NCBI RefSeq assembly: GCF_901933205.1 | Contig: NC_044596.1 | Coordinates: 2,606,001 to 2,670,000 of the forward strand | Origin: Camarhynchus parvulus | Lineage: Eukaryota; Chordata; Aves; Passeriformes; Thraupidae | DNA length: 64,000 nucleotides | Direction of reading: 5' to 3' | Shown: piece after piece, positions 11,745-23,513 of the stretch | Layout: each line of letters opens with the position of its first letter | How positions within the stretch are numbered: the first letter of the stretch is position 1 | The notes under the pieces: generated by a model | The model's input: the letters and a program-made list of their open reading frames with translations, nothing else | What the model was told of the DNA's origin: nothing | The model's database searches: none | Position numbers and translations under genes: made by a program

Positions 11745-13979
11745 AGGAGCTCATCCAAGAAATCATGGGAGACTTTAAACTGTAGTAGAAGGAGAGAAAT
11801 AAGTGGATGCAAAGCAGTAGAGAACCAGGATTCATTCATCCTGTGCTCACAAGATTCTTTATCCAGCTGCCCCTCCGACTCCAGAGCACATCCTTTCCTT
11901 GTCCATAACACTCCAATCCCTCACGTGGCAAAGCAAGAGAAGCCTCAGCTCATGGAGGGGTTGAGCAAGGCTTTCCTCCTTAAATCTGAGCCTCCAACCA
12001 CTGCTGAGGGAGGAGGATTCACCTCTGAGCACAGCAATGCCCTGGGATCTGACATTCCTCCCTGCAGTGCTGCCACACCTTCTCCAGGAGCTGACTTGGT
12101 GTTTGTTTGGGTGACATGGGAACGTCAGGAAGAGCAGACAAGCTCCTGCTCCTTCCCGCTGCCATCAGCCTGCTGGGGTGAGCTCAGGAGGAACGAGAAT
12201 GTGGGACAAGGGGAGGATTTCTTCAACACAGAAATTAGTGCTGCTGATACAGATTAAGCACAAACACAATGTTTCGTTGATTACTGTGTCCAAAGGAGCT
12301 TTTAAGAAAATACAGGCATTTTTCTTAGAACACAGTTTTAAGAAAAAACAGGCAGTTCTTGCCAAGAAATACTCTTAGAGATGCTCAGCACAAGTGTGCA
12401 CTAACTTTTATGTAACGAAAAGAAAAATATTATCATTTTATAGCTCTCATCTGATGCTGTTTACTGCAGTCACAATGAGCTCTAAGGCTCTTTCCAATTT
12501 TCCAGCACAAAGTCCTAATCTGAGGATGTCCTAATGAGGCCAGAGAAATGCTCAGCACTGGCACAGCCTGGCAGTTCTGCCATGGACCCTGAGGCTTTGG
12601 CCAAATCCCCAGGTCAAGGTTTGCAGGCAACATCTGAAGAAACTCTCCCTGTGTAAATGAAGACACACTTTGGCCTGTGGCTGCCACCATGTGCAGAAAC
12701 ATTTTTCTTGGAGAAAAACAAAGCAATCTGCATAATCCTGGCAAATGGGAAAGGCAATTTCAGCAGTCACATCCAGCATTTTGTGCTGCAATTTCCTAAA
12801 GGATATTCCAGGCAATTTTAAACACACATCCCCTCCCAGAATCAATCTAGCACTGAAGGCACTTTGGCTCTGTGGGGAAGGAATTTAAGGTTTTCTGCTG
12901 GTGCTAATGAAACATGAGGACAGGGGTGCTCCAGGTTCAGAAAGCAGCACATCCCCATGGCAGAGAGCTTGATTATCCCAAGGCTTCTCTGCCTCCTTGC
13001 TCTTCTCCTTTACATAGTGCCTTCCACACATCATTCCCTTTCCCAAAGGATTTAAGGACCAGTCTCTCCAGCTGGCTGCCCTCTCCTGGATGGAATCAAA
13101 AAGTGTTTGATTACTTCCACTTAGATAAAATGCAGTGATCTGCTTTTAATTTTTTTTCCTTGGGTCTGTGTAATCACAAAGGTTCCACTGTGCCAGAACA
13201 AGAACTATGAAATTCTAAGGGGCTGCTTCATAATCCTCAACAGAGCTGCCAACTTTTTTGAGAGTAAAGTTTTTAGCCAAATTGGGTTTTATATACATAT
13301 TTTACAAAGTTTTAAATTTTTACATTTCTTTCCTGTATTTACCATTGCCTAAATCCCACTGCTGTTCCCTTGTAAACTACTTAATCCCTCTCCTCAAACA
13401 CGCTGGAAAACATTTCCATATCTCTTTGTTGCTGAAGGTAAGCGTGTTAAACACAGAATATTTCACTTGGAAGCATTCTTATATAATCTTTTCCCCTGCC
13501 TCAAGTCAGGGTCAAATATTTCTTTGCTACTCTCAACCAGTGCTTGGCTGACCCCAGTTACAGCCAGCTGATAATGGGGACTGCGCGGTTTTTGTAGGGA
13601 ACCAGTCCACTCCTTCCCCAGTTAACCATTGCTGTTCCTACAGGTTTATTCCCACTCCTGAGACGAGCGAAGGGCTCTGGAGATGATTTTCCCACCGGGG
13701 AGCTGGGAGTTTCCCTCTGGGAGCCCTCATCTTTAAATCGAGGGCAAGGATTAGGATGCAGAGAGGGAAGGCAGAGGACAAACCCCCCTCGCAGAGGGAT
13801 TCAGTCGCTGCCAGCGGCGCGGCCGAGCCGGAGCCTTCTCGGGGCGTTGTGCGAGCGCACTCCCAGAGCAGCCAAGGCTTTGAAACTTTCACTGCACATC
13901 TGTGCATCCCTGCCTGCGCTCGGCAGCGAGCCAAGCGCTGAATTCCTGCGAGCCCGTGCAGCTCCCACACGTCCACAAG

Positions 13980-14157
13980 CGCTAGGACCCAGAGGGAGCC
14001 GGCTCGCCGTGAATCAGAGCGGAGCCCCGAGCGCTGAATGAGGCTGCCACGGCAGCGGCGATGTGAATGGCTCACGGGGGCCGAGGACAGGGGTGTCACA
14101 GCAGCCTGGACAGCCTGGACAGCCTCGGGGAGCCTCGGGCAGCGCTGCGGCTCCCAG
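13980..14157 (+). other. Candidate NGF non-coding exon 1 (3' end by splice donor)
   Basis: Within the CpG-rich region, CCCAG followed by GTGAGC (exon end 14157, GT at 14158-14159) is a near-perfect U2 splice donor. The GC-rich sequence before it could be a 5' UTR exon spliced to the acceptor at 40883, a 26.7-kb intron. The 5' limit given here is a guess, because no transcription start can be read from the sequence. It contains in-frame stops and no conserved peptide, consistent with a UTR exon. Confidence 0.35.
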
Positions 14158-14245
14158 GTGAGCGAGCGGGGCGGGAGCGGCACCGGAGCGCGGCCCCGGA
14201 GCGCGGCCAGAGCCGGCTCCGCGCTCCGGAGGAGGCTCGGGAGCC

Positions 14246-14318
14246 ATGGGATGCGCTGGGATGCGGTGGGATAAGGTGGGATGCGGTGGGATGCGGTGGG
14301 ATGCGGTGGGATGGGATG
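14246..14318 (+). repeat. 10-bp G-rich tandem repeat (potential G-quadruplex)
   Basis: Units of the type GGGATGCGGT run in exact 10-bp register: GGG at 14248, 14258, 14268, 14278, 14288, 14298 and 14308, then 14313. Eight G-tracts of three, mostly with 7-base loops, satisfy the G3-N1-7 G-quadruplex rule on the plus (transcribed-sense) strand. It lies about 90 bases past the candidate splice donor. Confidence 0.9.
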
Positions 14319-16529
14319 TCTGTGCAGCACGGAGCGCTCGCTGCTTGCTTGCGGGTTGGTGGAAGGGAAAATCGCATCTGCTCAAGGCAGGTTTGGCCGC
14401 ACGCACATCTGGAAGGTGTTGGTGGGGCAGCTGCGGATAAGCTTAGAGCTTGAAAAACGTCTTTAGCCAGAGCAGCTTAATCTCAGGGAAATGCAAGTGT
14501 TCTTACTCTTTTTATCCAGGTATATGGGAACTTAGTTTTATTTGCATTCTACAGCAGTTGCACCTATATGAAAATTCTTTACTGGCTTTGTTCTGAATAT
14601 TGAGGCTGATTTCTTTTTTTCCTCACCCTGTGATAATTCTAGTCTAGATAAAAACTCCTTTCTTTCTTTATTAGTATAAATAAATAGGAATTCTGCTAAA
14701 TCAAAGCGTGACTGACCCAAGGCAGGATCCTTTTAGCTGCAGACAGAGCAGTGCTTCAGCAGCGACCGTGTATCCTCTGGGATGTCCACTTGGAAAAGCT
14801 CACGACCTCCCTGCTGCCTGTGTGTAGTGACAGGATGGAGCTGACAATGTTTATTGATTTATAGCTGGTGATAACACTGTTTTAGCTGAGACACTGCTCA
14901 CAGATAAAAACAGGGACCCCAGGCAGGGAGACAGAAGGAATTTGTGTGCTGAGAACAAAAAGTGTTTGTGCTTGGGTTCTTTCTTCAATTTAAATTCTCC
15001 TTATAAAGCTCAAGAAGTTTTAGAAAAACACCAAAAGTGAGCGTGCTTGTCAGGCTGGTTTTCCAAGTTGTCACAACTTGGAAGTTGCATTGTGGCTGTT
15101 AGACAGATAATTTATGGATGTTTTCATGCATTAGAGTATCACTATAAAGTTTTTGGGGCACTTTTTTACTAAGCCAAACTAAAATGTGACAATTATCTGC
15201 AATAAGACAGAGAGGGAGCTGACTTGTCTGTACATTCCTGCTCGTGGCACTTCTGAGCTGGTTCAGATATTGTGGAAAACAGGCTTTTAAAATCCCCCTG
15301 CCAACTGCCATTTCAGGCAGTTTTGTCTGAAATTCAGAGGGTTACAACATTTTCTGCACTTCCCCAAGAGATTACAGGGATGGAACGAAGGGATTTGAAC
15401 GATGAATCAAATATATTGGAGAGTTCTCAAGTATGATAAGAAATACTCTAAAGGCCTTAGAATGTATTAATAACCATAGATATGAATCATTTTAAAACAA
15501 ATCTGGAGGTCTGGAGAGGAGCCCCCTGACACATCTGTGCAGAACCAGTGATTTCACAGCTTGATCAATCCCAGCCACTCACCCCGGAGGGATCTGGCCC
15601 TCCTAACAAGGTGGTAAAGAAAGTAACTGTGGCTGTATTTCCTCATCCTTGTAGCTCAGCAGTGCCCCTTTTCCCCACCAAAATCTGGAATTATATTTTT
15701 AGATGTCTTCCTTTAAGTTCAGCGGAGAGCTACAATGAGCACAAGCATCATTTTAACCCACATGCTAAATAAACAATTACTTCACGGGGTAACTGAGCAG
15801 CCTATGAAATAACCACAAGATATTAATTTAAAAATTAGTTTAGTAAAAGTCCTAAAATATGTATTCAGATTAGCATTTTCAAGTGTAAAATGTCTGTATT
15901 TAATGGGATGTCTAGAACAAGGGTCAAATAGAATACATTAAAAACTAGATTGTTTCAATCAATAGAGTAAAGCCCATAAATTTCCCTACTGTTCCATGGC
16001 TTTGGCCATATAAATGTTCCTTTAAGCATAGATTCTATTAATTGGTTTTCTGTTTCCTTAAAAAATGCTTTTAGGACTAGGAGAATATTGAATATGTACT
16101 AATTAGCATTATTGACTTAAATTAAAGGCACTTGAAAAAAATACTGGTAATTTTAAGAAGTTAACAGAAATGTTTGATTTTTTTTTTCATCTACATTTTA
16201 CAAACAAAGTGCTGATAAAGAAAAAAATAACATAAAGGGTTACTAAAACCCATGGTTTCATTCCAAAAGATTCAGTGCTCTAACAGCAACAGTGAGTGCT
16301 GGATTGGTGGGGTTAGAAATGTTTGTCAATCCCAAATGTGGGGCCAATAAAAGCCAGGGAAACTCAACCCCTTCCAGCCCAGCTACAGCAAGGCTGACCT
16401 CTGCCGGCAGCTGCTCGGGCAAAGGATTTGTTACACCCAAATATTTATTAAATCTCATTCTATTCCCTGAAAAAGGGGCAACACCTCTTCCCACCAATTC
16501 ATCTTGTGGAAAGAAAGAAAGAAAAAAGA

Positions 16530-16935
16530 CTTGTCCCAGGGCAGCGGGGATGGAGAAGGGTCTGGAGGACCAGGAGGGGCTGAGGGAGCTGGGAGGGCTC
16601 AGCCTGGAGCAAAGGAGGCTCAGGGGGGACCCTGTGGCTCTGCACAACTCCTGACAGGAGGGGACAGCTCAGGGGGTCGGGATCTGCTCCCAGGGAACAG
16701 GGACAGGACAAGAATTGGCCCCAAGTTGTGCCAGGGGAGGGTCAGGTTGGGTATTATGGAAAATTTCTCTCCTGAAAGGGTTACCAGATATTGGGACTGA
16801 GGGCAGTGCTGGAGTCACCGCACACCCAAAGTGTTCAGAAATGCCCAGGTGTGGCACTTGGGACATGGGGCAGTGGTGCTGTGTGGATTCAATCTTCTTA
16901 GAGGTCTTCTCCAACCTGAATGATTCCATGTTCCT
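16530..16935 (+). mobile_element. CR1 LINE 3'-end (about 400 bp)
   Basis: Sense CR1 with a longer body than most. It carries GAGGGAGCTGGGAGGGCTCAGC, GGAGGCTCAGGGGGGACCC, CAGGGAACAGGGACAGGAC, CCAGGGGAGGGTCAGGTTGG and a final CCAACCTGAATGATTCC. It is the same subfamily type as the copy at 27537-27934. Confidence 0.92.
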
Positions 16936-17160
16936 GTGGGAGCAAAAAGCCATGCACCAACGCTCCTACAACTGCATCCCTGCCCTGGCCAGAAGGAAAT
17001 TTTCCCTGCGCTGGGTCTGACCTGAGCAGGGTCACAGAGGCCAAAGCGTTTGAGAACATTTCTCCAACCAAAGGTCAGGGACAGATGTCCTGTGGGATGT
17101 GTTGTGGCTTTTTCTCTCCCCACAATGTCCTTTGTGCAGCCCCACAGAATTCATTAAATA

Positions 17161-17179
17161 TTTGTGTGTGTGTGTGTGG
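17161..17179. repeat. (GT)n microsatellite
   Basis: Short TTTGTGTGTGTGTGTGTGTGG run. Confidence 0.9.
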
Positions 17180-18946
17180 ATGTGAATTTATTCACAAAAA
17201 TTATGTGGTCAAGCAAAGCAGGATCATTTTTTGCTGTTGCCAAGAGATTACAGTATCAATCACTGTGAGTTACGTGCACACTTGTCTGCCCAGGGACACT
17301 AATACTAAAGGAATTTTGGGGAAAGAAGATCTCAGACCCTCAATATAAACCCATCCCAACCCCAAATCCTGGGTACTGCCGGTAGTTCTGGTCACTGGTT
17401 ACAAGGATAAATGTATAAAGTAAAACAAGGAAAGGTGCAGGATGATGAAAGCCTGGAACATTTTCTGTATTTAGAGAAACTACAGAGATTATGATTTCTA
17501 AGTCTGGAAAAGAGATGGCTGAGCAGGGGTGTGAGGGAGATATTTATAGTCACAGTTGTCCTTAAGATGTAGAGAGGAAATGGCTGTTGTCAAAAATCGA
17601 GGAGCAGGAAATAAAACTGGCAGGTGGCAAAGTGGAGGCAAACAAAACAAGGCACTCCTCTCTCTGGGCATAAGTGAGCTCTGGAATTTTTCCCCATGGA
17701 TATGGCAGGTCACAGGGCTCAGGGAGCACTTAGGCACACTTAGAGCAAAGCTGCTGCCTGTGGCTCCATCAGGCTGTGGTTCCAGAACAACCTCTGGGTG
17801 GGAGAGCAGCCCAAGGATTTGCTGCCCATGTGTCCCCCACTCCCCAGCCACCCCCAGGGGCTGCAGGAGGCAGAATTCCTGACCTGCTGCTCTAGTTCCT
17901 CCTCCTTGGTGCTTCAGCTGTCAAATACTCCACCTACCCCACCCCAAAAAGGTGACTGTGTAATATTTGCTGTGGGCTGCCAGTTCACTGGTGAAAGAAT
18001 GGCAAAAGGTAAAATACATCCCTCATTTTGGTGTTTGCTCAAGGATTAGGTGTAGGCCAGTGTTCATGGATGTTACCACTACAGAAAGACATCAGTGATG
18101 AGATTTACAGTGATTTTCTCTCTCTGAGACAGTGGAGAAGGGCCTGTGAATCCTGGGGCATCTTGTGAAATTCACTGAAATGGGGAAATATCGTTTCATC
18201 TCAATGTGGCCTTCAAATGGAGCTGGCATCTTATTTGAATTTTTTTACTGAACTCAGGTCTTTTTTAACAGCTTCCACTAAAAATATTATGCACAAATAA
18301 ATCTCAAGGAAAAAGTAGCAGGGCAATGCCTCATTAATTACACTGACAATAACCTTTCACTCTGAGAACTGCATCACCCTGAGAAATGCAGCAGAGAATG
18401 GCAATGCCAGCAGAGAATCCTGGATGCCAAGAACCTGAGTGCATTGGCAGAGAGCTGGGGAGTCACCAAGGACATCCAGAGCTGGCTCCAGCAGCCCAGA
18501 GTCAGAACAGCTCCTGGGAGAGACACTGAGATCACACCAGGGCTGAACAGCAGGAGAAAATCAGCAAAGTGCTGCTCAGTCCTTGGAGCCTGCACACAGC
18601 TGGAAGTTCCCAGTGCAAGGAGAAATCAGGCCCTGAATACACACCAAGGAGGCTCTGCCATAATGTCTAAATTCAAATGACTGCAGCAGGTAGTTTGAAA
18701 TAACATTTGCTGGCTTTTCTGCTATCCTTTGAGTTGCCCCAGGCCATTGTTGACTGAATAAAAGACCTCTGACTTTTCCTTATCTTGGAGGCAGTTTTTA
18801 TCACCTTTCTCCTTTATTCCCCCAGGCTCCTGCATTTCCAACAATGCTTTGAGATTTTATGGCACAGTGCTTGACACCACCAGATGACCCAAATCAGGAT
18901 GTAGTAGGCACACACTGTCTGTTGCTGGGATAGGTTTTATCACATA

Positions 18947-19200
18947 AAATCCCAGGATGGTTTGGGTGAGAAGGGAATTCACCCCATTCTTCCTCCTGCC
19001 ATGGCAGGGACACCTTCCACTGTCCCAGGCTGCTCCAAGCCCTGTCCAACCTGGCCTTGGACACTCCCAGGGATCCAGGGGCAGCCACAGCTGCTCTGGG
19101 CACCCTGTGCCAGGGCCTGCCCAAAATCCCAGGGAGGAATTTGTCCCCAGTATCCATCTAACTCTGCCCTCTGTCAGTGTAAAGCCATTCCTCCTTGTCA
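18947..19200 (-). mobile_element. CR1 LINE 3'-end fragment
   Basis: Antisense CR1 tail: AATCCCAGGATGGTTTGGG, CCATGGCAGGGACACCTTCC, CCAACCTGGCCTTGGACAC and GCAGCCACAGCTGCTCTGG. It runs to about CATTCCTCCTTGTC and ends about 60 bp before the 23-bp minisatellite. Confidence 0.9.
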
Positions 19201-19257
19201 TCTCTCATGGACATGACTGCCATATTTCACAGTGGCATTTCCTGGAGGAAACAGAGT

Positions 19258-19908
19258 TGGTGACAAAGCACCAAGGGAGATGGTGACAGTGCACCAAGGG
19301 AGGTGGTGACAATACACCAAGGGAGAAGGTGACAGTGCACCAAGGGAGGTGGTGACAATGCGCTAAGGGAGAAGGTGACCAAGGGAGGTGGTGACAAAGC
19401 ACCAAGGGAGAAGGTGACAATGCACTAAGGGAGAAGGTGACAGTGCACCAAGGGAGGTGGTGACAAAGCACCAAGGGAGATGGTGACAGTGCACCAAGGG
19501 AGGTGGTGACAGTGCACCAAGGGAGAAGGTGACAATGCACCAAGGGAGATGGTGACAATGCACCAAGGGAGAAGGTGACAGTGCACCAAGGGAGGTGGTG
19601 ACAATGCACTAAGGGAGAAGGTGACAATGCACCAAGGGAGATGGTGACAGTGCACCAAGGGAGATGGTGACAATGCACCAAGGGAGGTGGTGACAGTGCA
19701 CCAAGGGAGATGGTGACAATGCACCAAGGGAGAAGGTGACAATGCACTAAGGGAGAAGGTGACACACAAGAGGTGGTGACAGTGCACCAAGGGAGATGGT
19801 GACAATGCACCAAGGGAGATGGTGACAATGCACCAAGGGAGAAGGTGACAGTGCACTAAGGGAGAAGGTGACAATGTACCAAGGGAGAAGGTGACAGTTC
19901 ACCAAGGT
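19258..19908. repeat. Minisatellite, 23-bp unit, about 28 copies
   Basis: The unit is GGTGACAATGCACCAAGGGAGAA or close variants (AGTG/AATG; GAA/GAT/GGT before GGTGAC; CACC/CACT). ACCAAGGG occurrences at 19516 and 19539 show the 23-base period. Two units are shortened (near 19375 and 19760). The plus strand is purine-rich. Because the unit is 23 bases long with no stop in any minus-strand frame, it yields three overlapping artificial minus-strand frames that translate to repeats of PWCTVTISLGALSPSPLVHCH type. These are not proteins. Confidence 0.96.
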
Positions 19909-20300
19909 GAGGAGCTCCCTGGCCTGGACTTTCCAACCAATCCCTGACACAATCCCCTCTCAGTGTGACAGAAATCAAATCTGCAGTGATCAGACCACTT
20001 GAGGTAGTCCAAGATTTCTTTTATTCAGGGGTTTTCTACAACTGAACATCAACACAGACCGTAAACTGGTTCCAAAAAGTCTTTCCCTCATTTATCTTCC
20101 TGGCTCCAAAATCCAATTTCCTGTCCCCATGGGGTCCATAACAATGTGCCAATAAAAGTTCAGATTCTGCTCCCGTTGACTTGCTAGAAATCAAAATCCT
20201 AACTGGGGTTCAAGCACAAAAGACAGACAAAAAAACAACCAGAAAGTAAAACCAGTTCTTTGGTTTGCTTTTTGGGCCTTGGTTGACGTATTATTGACAA

Positions 20301-20394
20301 AATCACAGAATCACAGAATCATTAAGGTTGGGAAAGACCTCCAGGGTCAGCAGGTCCAACCTTTGACAAACATCACGATGCCCACTAAACCATA
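20301..20394 (-). mobile_element. CR1 LINE 3'-end fragment (about 95 bp)
   Basis: Antisense CR1 tail starting with two AATCACAG octamers, then AATCATTAAGGTTGGGAAAGACC, CAGGTCCAACC and CACGATGCCCACTAAACCAT. Confidence 0.88.
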
Positions 20395-20926
20395 ATGACC
20401 ATTTATGTTATGCAAACATGAAGCTCTTCCAAGAATAAAATCAAAGGAATGAATTAAATGAATGACTAATGGATAAAATGAATCTGGTTTGGAACTCAGG
20501 GCTGGTCATTTCTTTTGATCTGCCATATTGGTGAGAAATGTTGCTGCCTTAAAGAGGATGCAGTGAAAATTGCCTTCATTAACTTCTTAACTGCCCAGGA
20601 AATTTATAAAGATTACACAGATTCTGACAGTTCTGACCTCCAATGAGTAAATTAGTGTAAATACAGCCAGGAAGCAGATTACGTGCTTGATAACTTTCTA
20701 TTTGCCAAGTATGGCTTTGCAAGGTGAAAAACTACTATTTTGATTTTTTCAGTTCTTAATCACTTTGTATTTCGTCTGTTGTACAAGTAGAAAGGTGATT
20801 TTTTTGTTGGTCTGGTTCACTGCTTCACTTTGACTGTTTTATTTTGTTCCTGACACAACCATATGTGATCCAGGCTCTTTTTTTTTTTTAAAAAAAGAGT
20901 TCTTCAGAAATTTTTGTGATGGGGAT

Positions 20927-21118
20927 TTGCCAGGCACCTCATTGCTATCTAATACTTTGATTATGATACATTTAAGAGCTCTGGCTCACAGAATATATGT
21001 TTTTCTATTTTGAAACATAGTTTTGCCAGGCACCTCATTGCTACGTAATATTTTGATTATGATACATTTAAGAGCTCTGGCTCACAGAATATATGTTTTT
21101 CTATTTTGAAATGTAGCT
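20927..21118. repeat. Tandem duplication, 96-bp unit x 2
   Basis: Copy 1 (20927-21022) and copy 2 (21023-21118) both run from TTGCCAGGCACCTCATTGCTA to TTTTCTATTTTGAAA. They differ at only a few bases (CTAATACTTT versus CGTAATATTTT; ACATAG versus TGTAG). The near identity indicates a fairly recent event in an otherwise AT-rich unique region. Confidence 0.95.
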
Positions 21119-21710
21119 TTTATTCTTTTTCTTTGACGTCTTTATGTGCTGGATGAGTCAGGTATGAGAAAAGACCTGTGCTTGTTCACAAAGAGCTTTG
21201 CCCTGTGGTGGATGACACAGCCTGCACTTCCCCAGTGCATCATTTCCTGCCCATTATTCCATGATCCTTTTGGGACATTCTATGTCCCAGCACCAGACCA
21301 GCCAGGAGTTTGAGGTGGGTGCATTCCCAGAGCCACACAATCTGTTTATGTGAATTATTGAGATTTTGCTCACCTTGCTCCTAGAATCTTCTCTTTGTCC
21401 CTATCAGAGACATCACTCCCTTCACCTGGTCATTCTCCTGTGCTGAGAGGACATTGAAGGGTTCTCTTTAAAAAGAATAATTTGATTATTCTTGTTTCTG
21501 CTCAGAGTTGGCAATTTTCTCCGTTTTCCTCAGCAAAACTGAGGGAAATCAGTAACTGATCACAGTAACTGCGCTTCTTACCTGGGAGGAGAAAGCACAT
21601 GAAGTGTGTCAAGAGAAATAAATCAGCACAGAACAAGCCACTGAAGTGAGGTGTGGGTTTATTTTCCGTGTCAAAAATCTTTTCCATCCCTTCTCTCATT
21701 ACTGGGGATC

Positions 21711-21808
21711 AACCTGGTCCAGGGAAGGTGTCCCTGCCTGTGGCAGGGGTGGAATGGGATGAGCTTTGAGGTCCCTTCCAGCCCAAACCATCCTGGAATC
21801 CCATGATT
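21711..21808 (+). mobile_element. CR1 LINE 3'-end fragment
   Basis: Last ~98 bp of a sense CR1: AACCTGGTCCAGGGAAGGTG, GGGATGAGCTTTGAGGTCCC and CCAAACCATCCTGGAATCC. Confidence 0.86.
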
Positions 21809-23330
21809 GGTGTTATCAGTGCTCTGAACATTCAACATCCACGTTTTTGTTCTGCTTGGATCCAAACCCTCCCTGCCCAGTCCCTCCTGCCAAACCTTCC
21901 TCTCATCATTTTCTCAGGCACAGGCTGTAAAGAGGAGAGTGCAAAGGGTCACTGCTCAGCCTTACATTCCAGGACATTTTATCTGTGCCAAAAGTGTGAG
22001 TTTCTGGTTTTGGCAAAGCATCCAGAATCCAAAGCATCAGAGGGAGTTTGATCCACGAGCTCTGCCTGGGTGCACGTTCCTGGTGCTGGGCAGGGCTGTT
22101 CTAGAGACCATTTCTTTTTTCTGTGTGTTCTGAGACAGAAAAGTGTGTGGCCCTTTCCTTCTCATTTCTTCCCTCCTCTTTGAAAGCAAAGAAATTAGCA
22201 AACCATTTAATGACCTGCCGAATTTCTCCCCTTTGTTCAGGATTTTAAATTTTAGAAAGAATTTGAGTAATTTGAATTCAGTTTTCGGCACTTGCTTGTG
22301 CCATCACTTGAAAGCAAAAGGAAATGCTTTCTGCGGAAATAACACATCTCCAGTGCCACAGGAAAACTGATGTGAGGTTTAAAGTTTAGATTTAAAGTTC
22401 ATCTCTCTCCCTTTGAATTTGCAAAAGCTCATTTCCAAGTGACATGTATTTAAACTCTGGCATTGTGCAGAGAAATAAAATACACACCTAATCAGCAAAA
22501 TTCCCCTCTGGTTTTCATTTTAAGCAGGCAAAAAATGATCTTGTGAGGCTTAGACCTTGATTATTGCTTTGAACCTAATACTAATGCAAAGAAACCCCAG
22601 AGAAAAGTTGAAAGATGCAAAATTCAGTCACAATAGGCTTCTTGAAAAAGGCGGTTCAGTTAGAAATCTGCTAGACATATGTTATTTAAAAAAATAGAAT
22701 AAAAAGGCCAGTTTTTTGTGTTAGACAATGTAAAATTTTCATGTATTCATCATCTGAGGAAAATTGTAGCAAAAATAGACAAATACCAAAGAAAAATTTA
22801 TTCCTATTGCCACAATTATGTCAATAATCAGTGACGTCTCACTTTTCAACAGCATTTAATATTTTCATACTACAAATCACATCTGGCTACAAATGTCATC
22901 TTCTGTCTCCTCCCACTCCATATTCATCCATATTTTCTTCCTTATAGTTCACAATAAAACTGCTTTTTTGTAACCACAATGATTCTTCCTGACAACTGAT
23001 TCACCACACAAAAGCATTAACAAATAACACTGTAATAAATACAAGGTGCACAGCAAATATCCAGACAAGGAAAATACTTGGTTACATATGGGGTGAAATG
23101 TTATAATGACAGCTAATTTCAAATCTATCAGGTTATTTGTACTAATTAATATTGGCACAACCCCCATGGAAATTCAGATCTGGGAGCTTTCTGGATGTGT
23201 TTTGTGGAGCTACAGAAGGTGTGAACCCTGTGGTACCTGTGTTCATGTCCTGCTGCACAAGAGTGATGATTTTTAAGTGAAATCCAAACCAGAATTATGA
23301 TTATGTGGGGGAAGAGTATGGAATTTATTA

Positions 23331-23420
23331 GAGAATCATTACGGTTGGAAAAGACCTCCAAGATCATCAAGCCCAACCTTTGCTTGAACACCACCACACC
23401 CATGAAATCATTCTGCACCC
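23331..23420 (-). mobile_element. CR1 LINE 3'-end fragment
   Basis: Antisense CR1 tail: GAGAATCATTACGGTTGG, AAAAGACCTCCAAGATCATC, then AACACCACCACACCCATGAA. Its remaining body may extend to about 23510, directly abutting the LTR insertion. Confidence 0.85.
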
Positions 23421-23513
23421 CCTGTTGTGGCCAATGCCCCACAACAAAGGCCAAACCCACACCCCAGGGCTGGGGGGTCCCAGCAGGACCTTCCCAGAGG
23501 ATCCCAGAAACTG

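Larger units (their letters stand above)
1..13640. other. Upstream intergenic region (no recognised gene)
   Basis: This is mosaic non-coding DNA upstream of the inferred NGF promoter. Apart from the repeats and the exon-like stretch listed separately, I see nothing I can name in 1-2355, 3223-4944, 5063-6505, 7146-7736, 7961-8544, 8865-9452, 9691-10329, 10963-11584 and 11745-13640. A short AT-rich low-complexity run lies at about 5675-5745. Open frames here are short, overlap one another on both strands and lack family motifs. In other vertebrates the gene upstream of NGF is VANGL1, but no VANGL1 exon was recognised here. Confidence 0.6.
13640..14460 (+). promoter_or_regulatory. CpG-island-like region, candidate NGF promoter
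   Basis: This is the only stretch in the window dense in CpG and GC. It includes GCGGCGCGGCCGAGCC near 13815, repeated GAGCGC and GCGCTCGG motifs, and a GC-rich block at 14130-14230. The surrounding tens of kilobases are CpG-poor. It lies about 27 kb upstream of the NGF coding exon on the same strand, where a non-coding first exon would be expected for this gene family (large first intron). I see no clear TATA box. The 230-codon minus-strand frame through the island is the usual by-product of high GC. The link to NGF is inference; another promoter is possible. Confidence 0.55.

Noticed and set aside
13638..14330. 230-codon minus-strand frame in the CpG-rich region
   Set aside because: High GC removes stop codons; there are no recognisable domains, and it overlaps the G-rich repeat, which supplies the His/Pro/Ser/Ile-rich start.
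19205..19874. Long minus-strand frames of 207 and 149 codons with Leu/Pro/His-rich repeats
   Set aside because: They are the 23-bp minisatellite read in different frames; two long overlapping frames with the same repeated peptide show it is not a gene.
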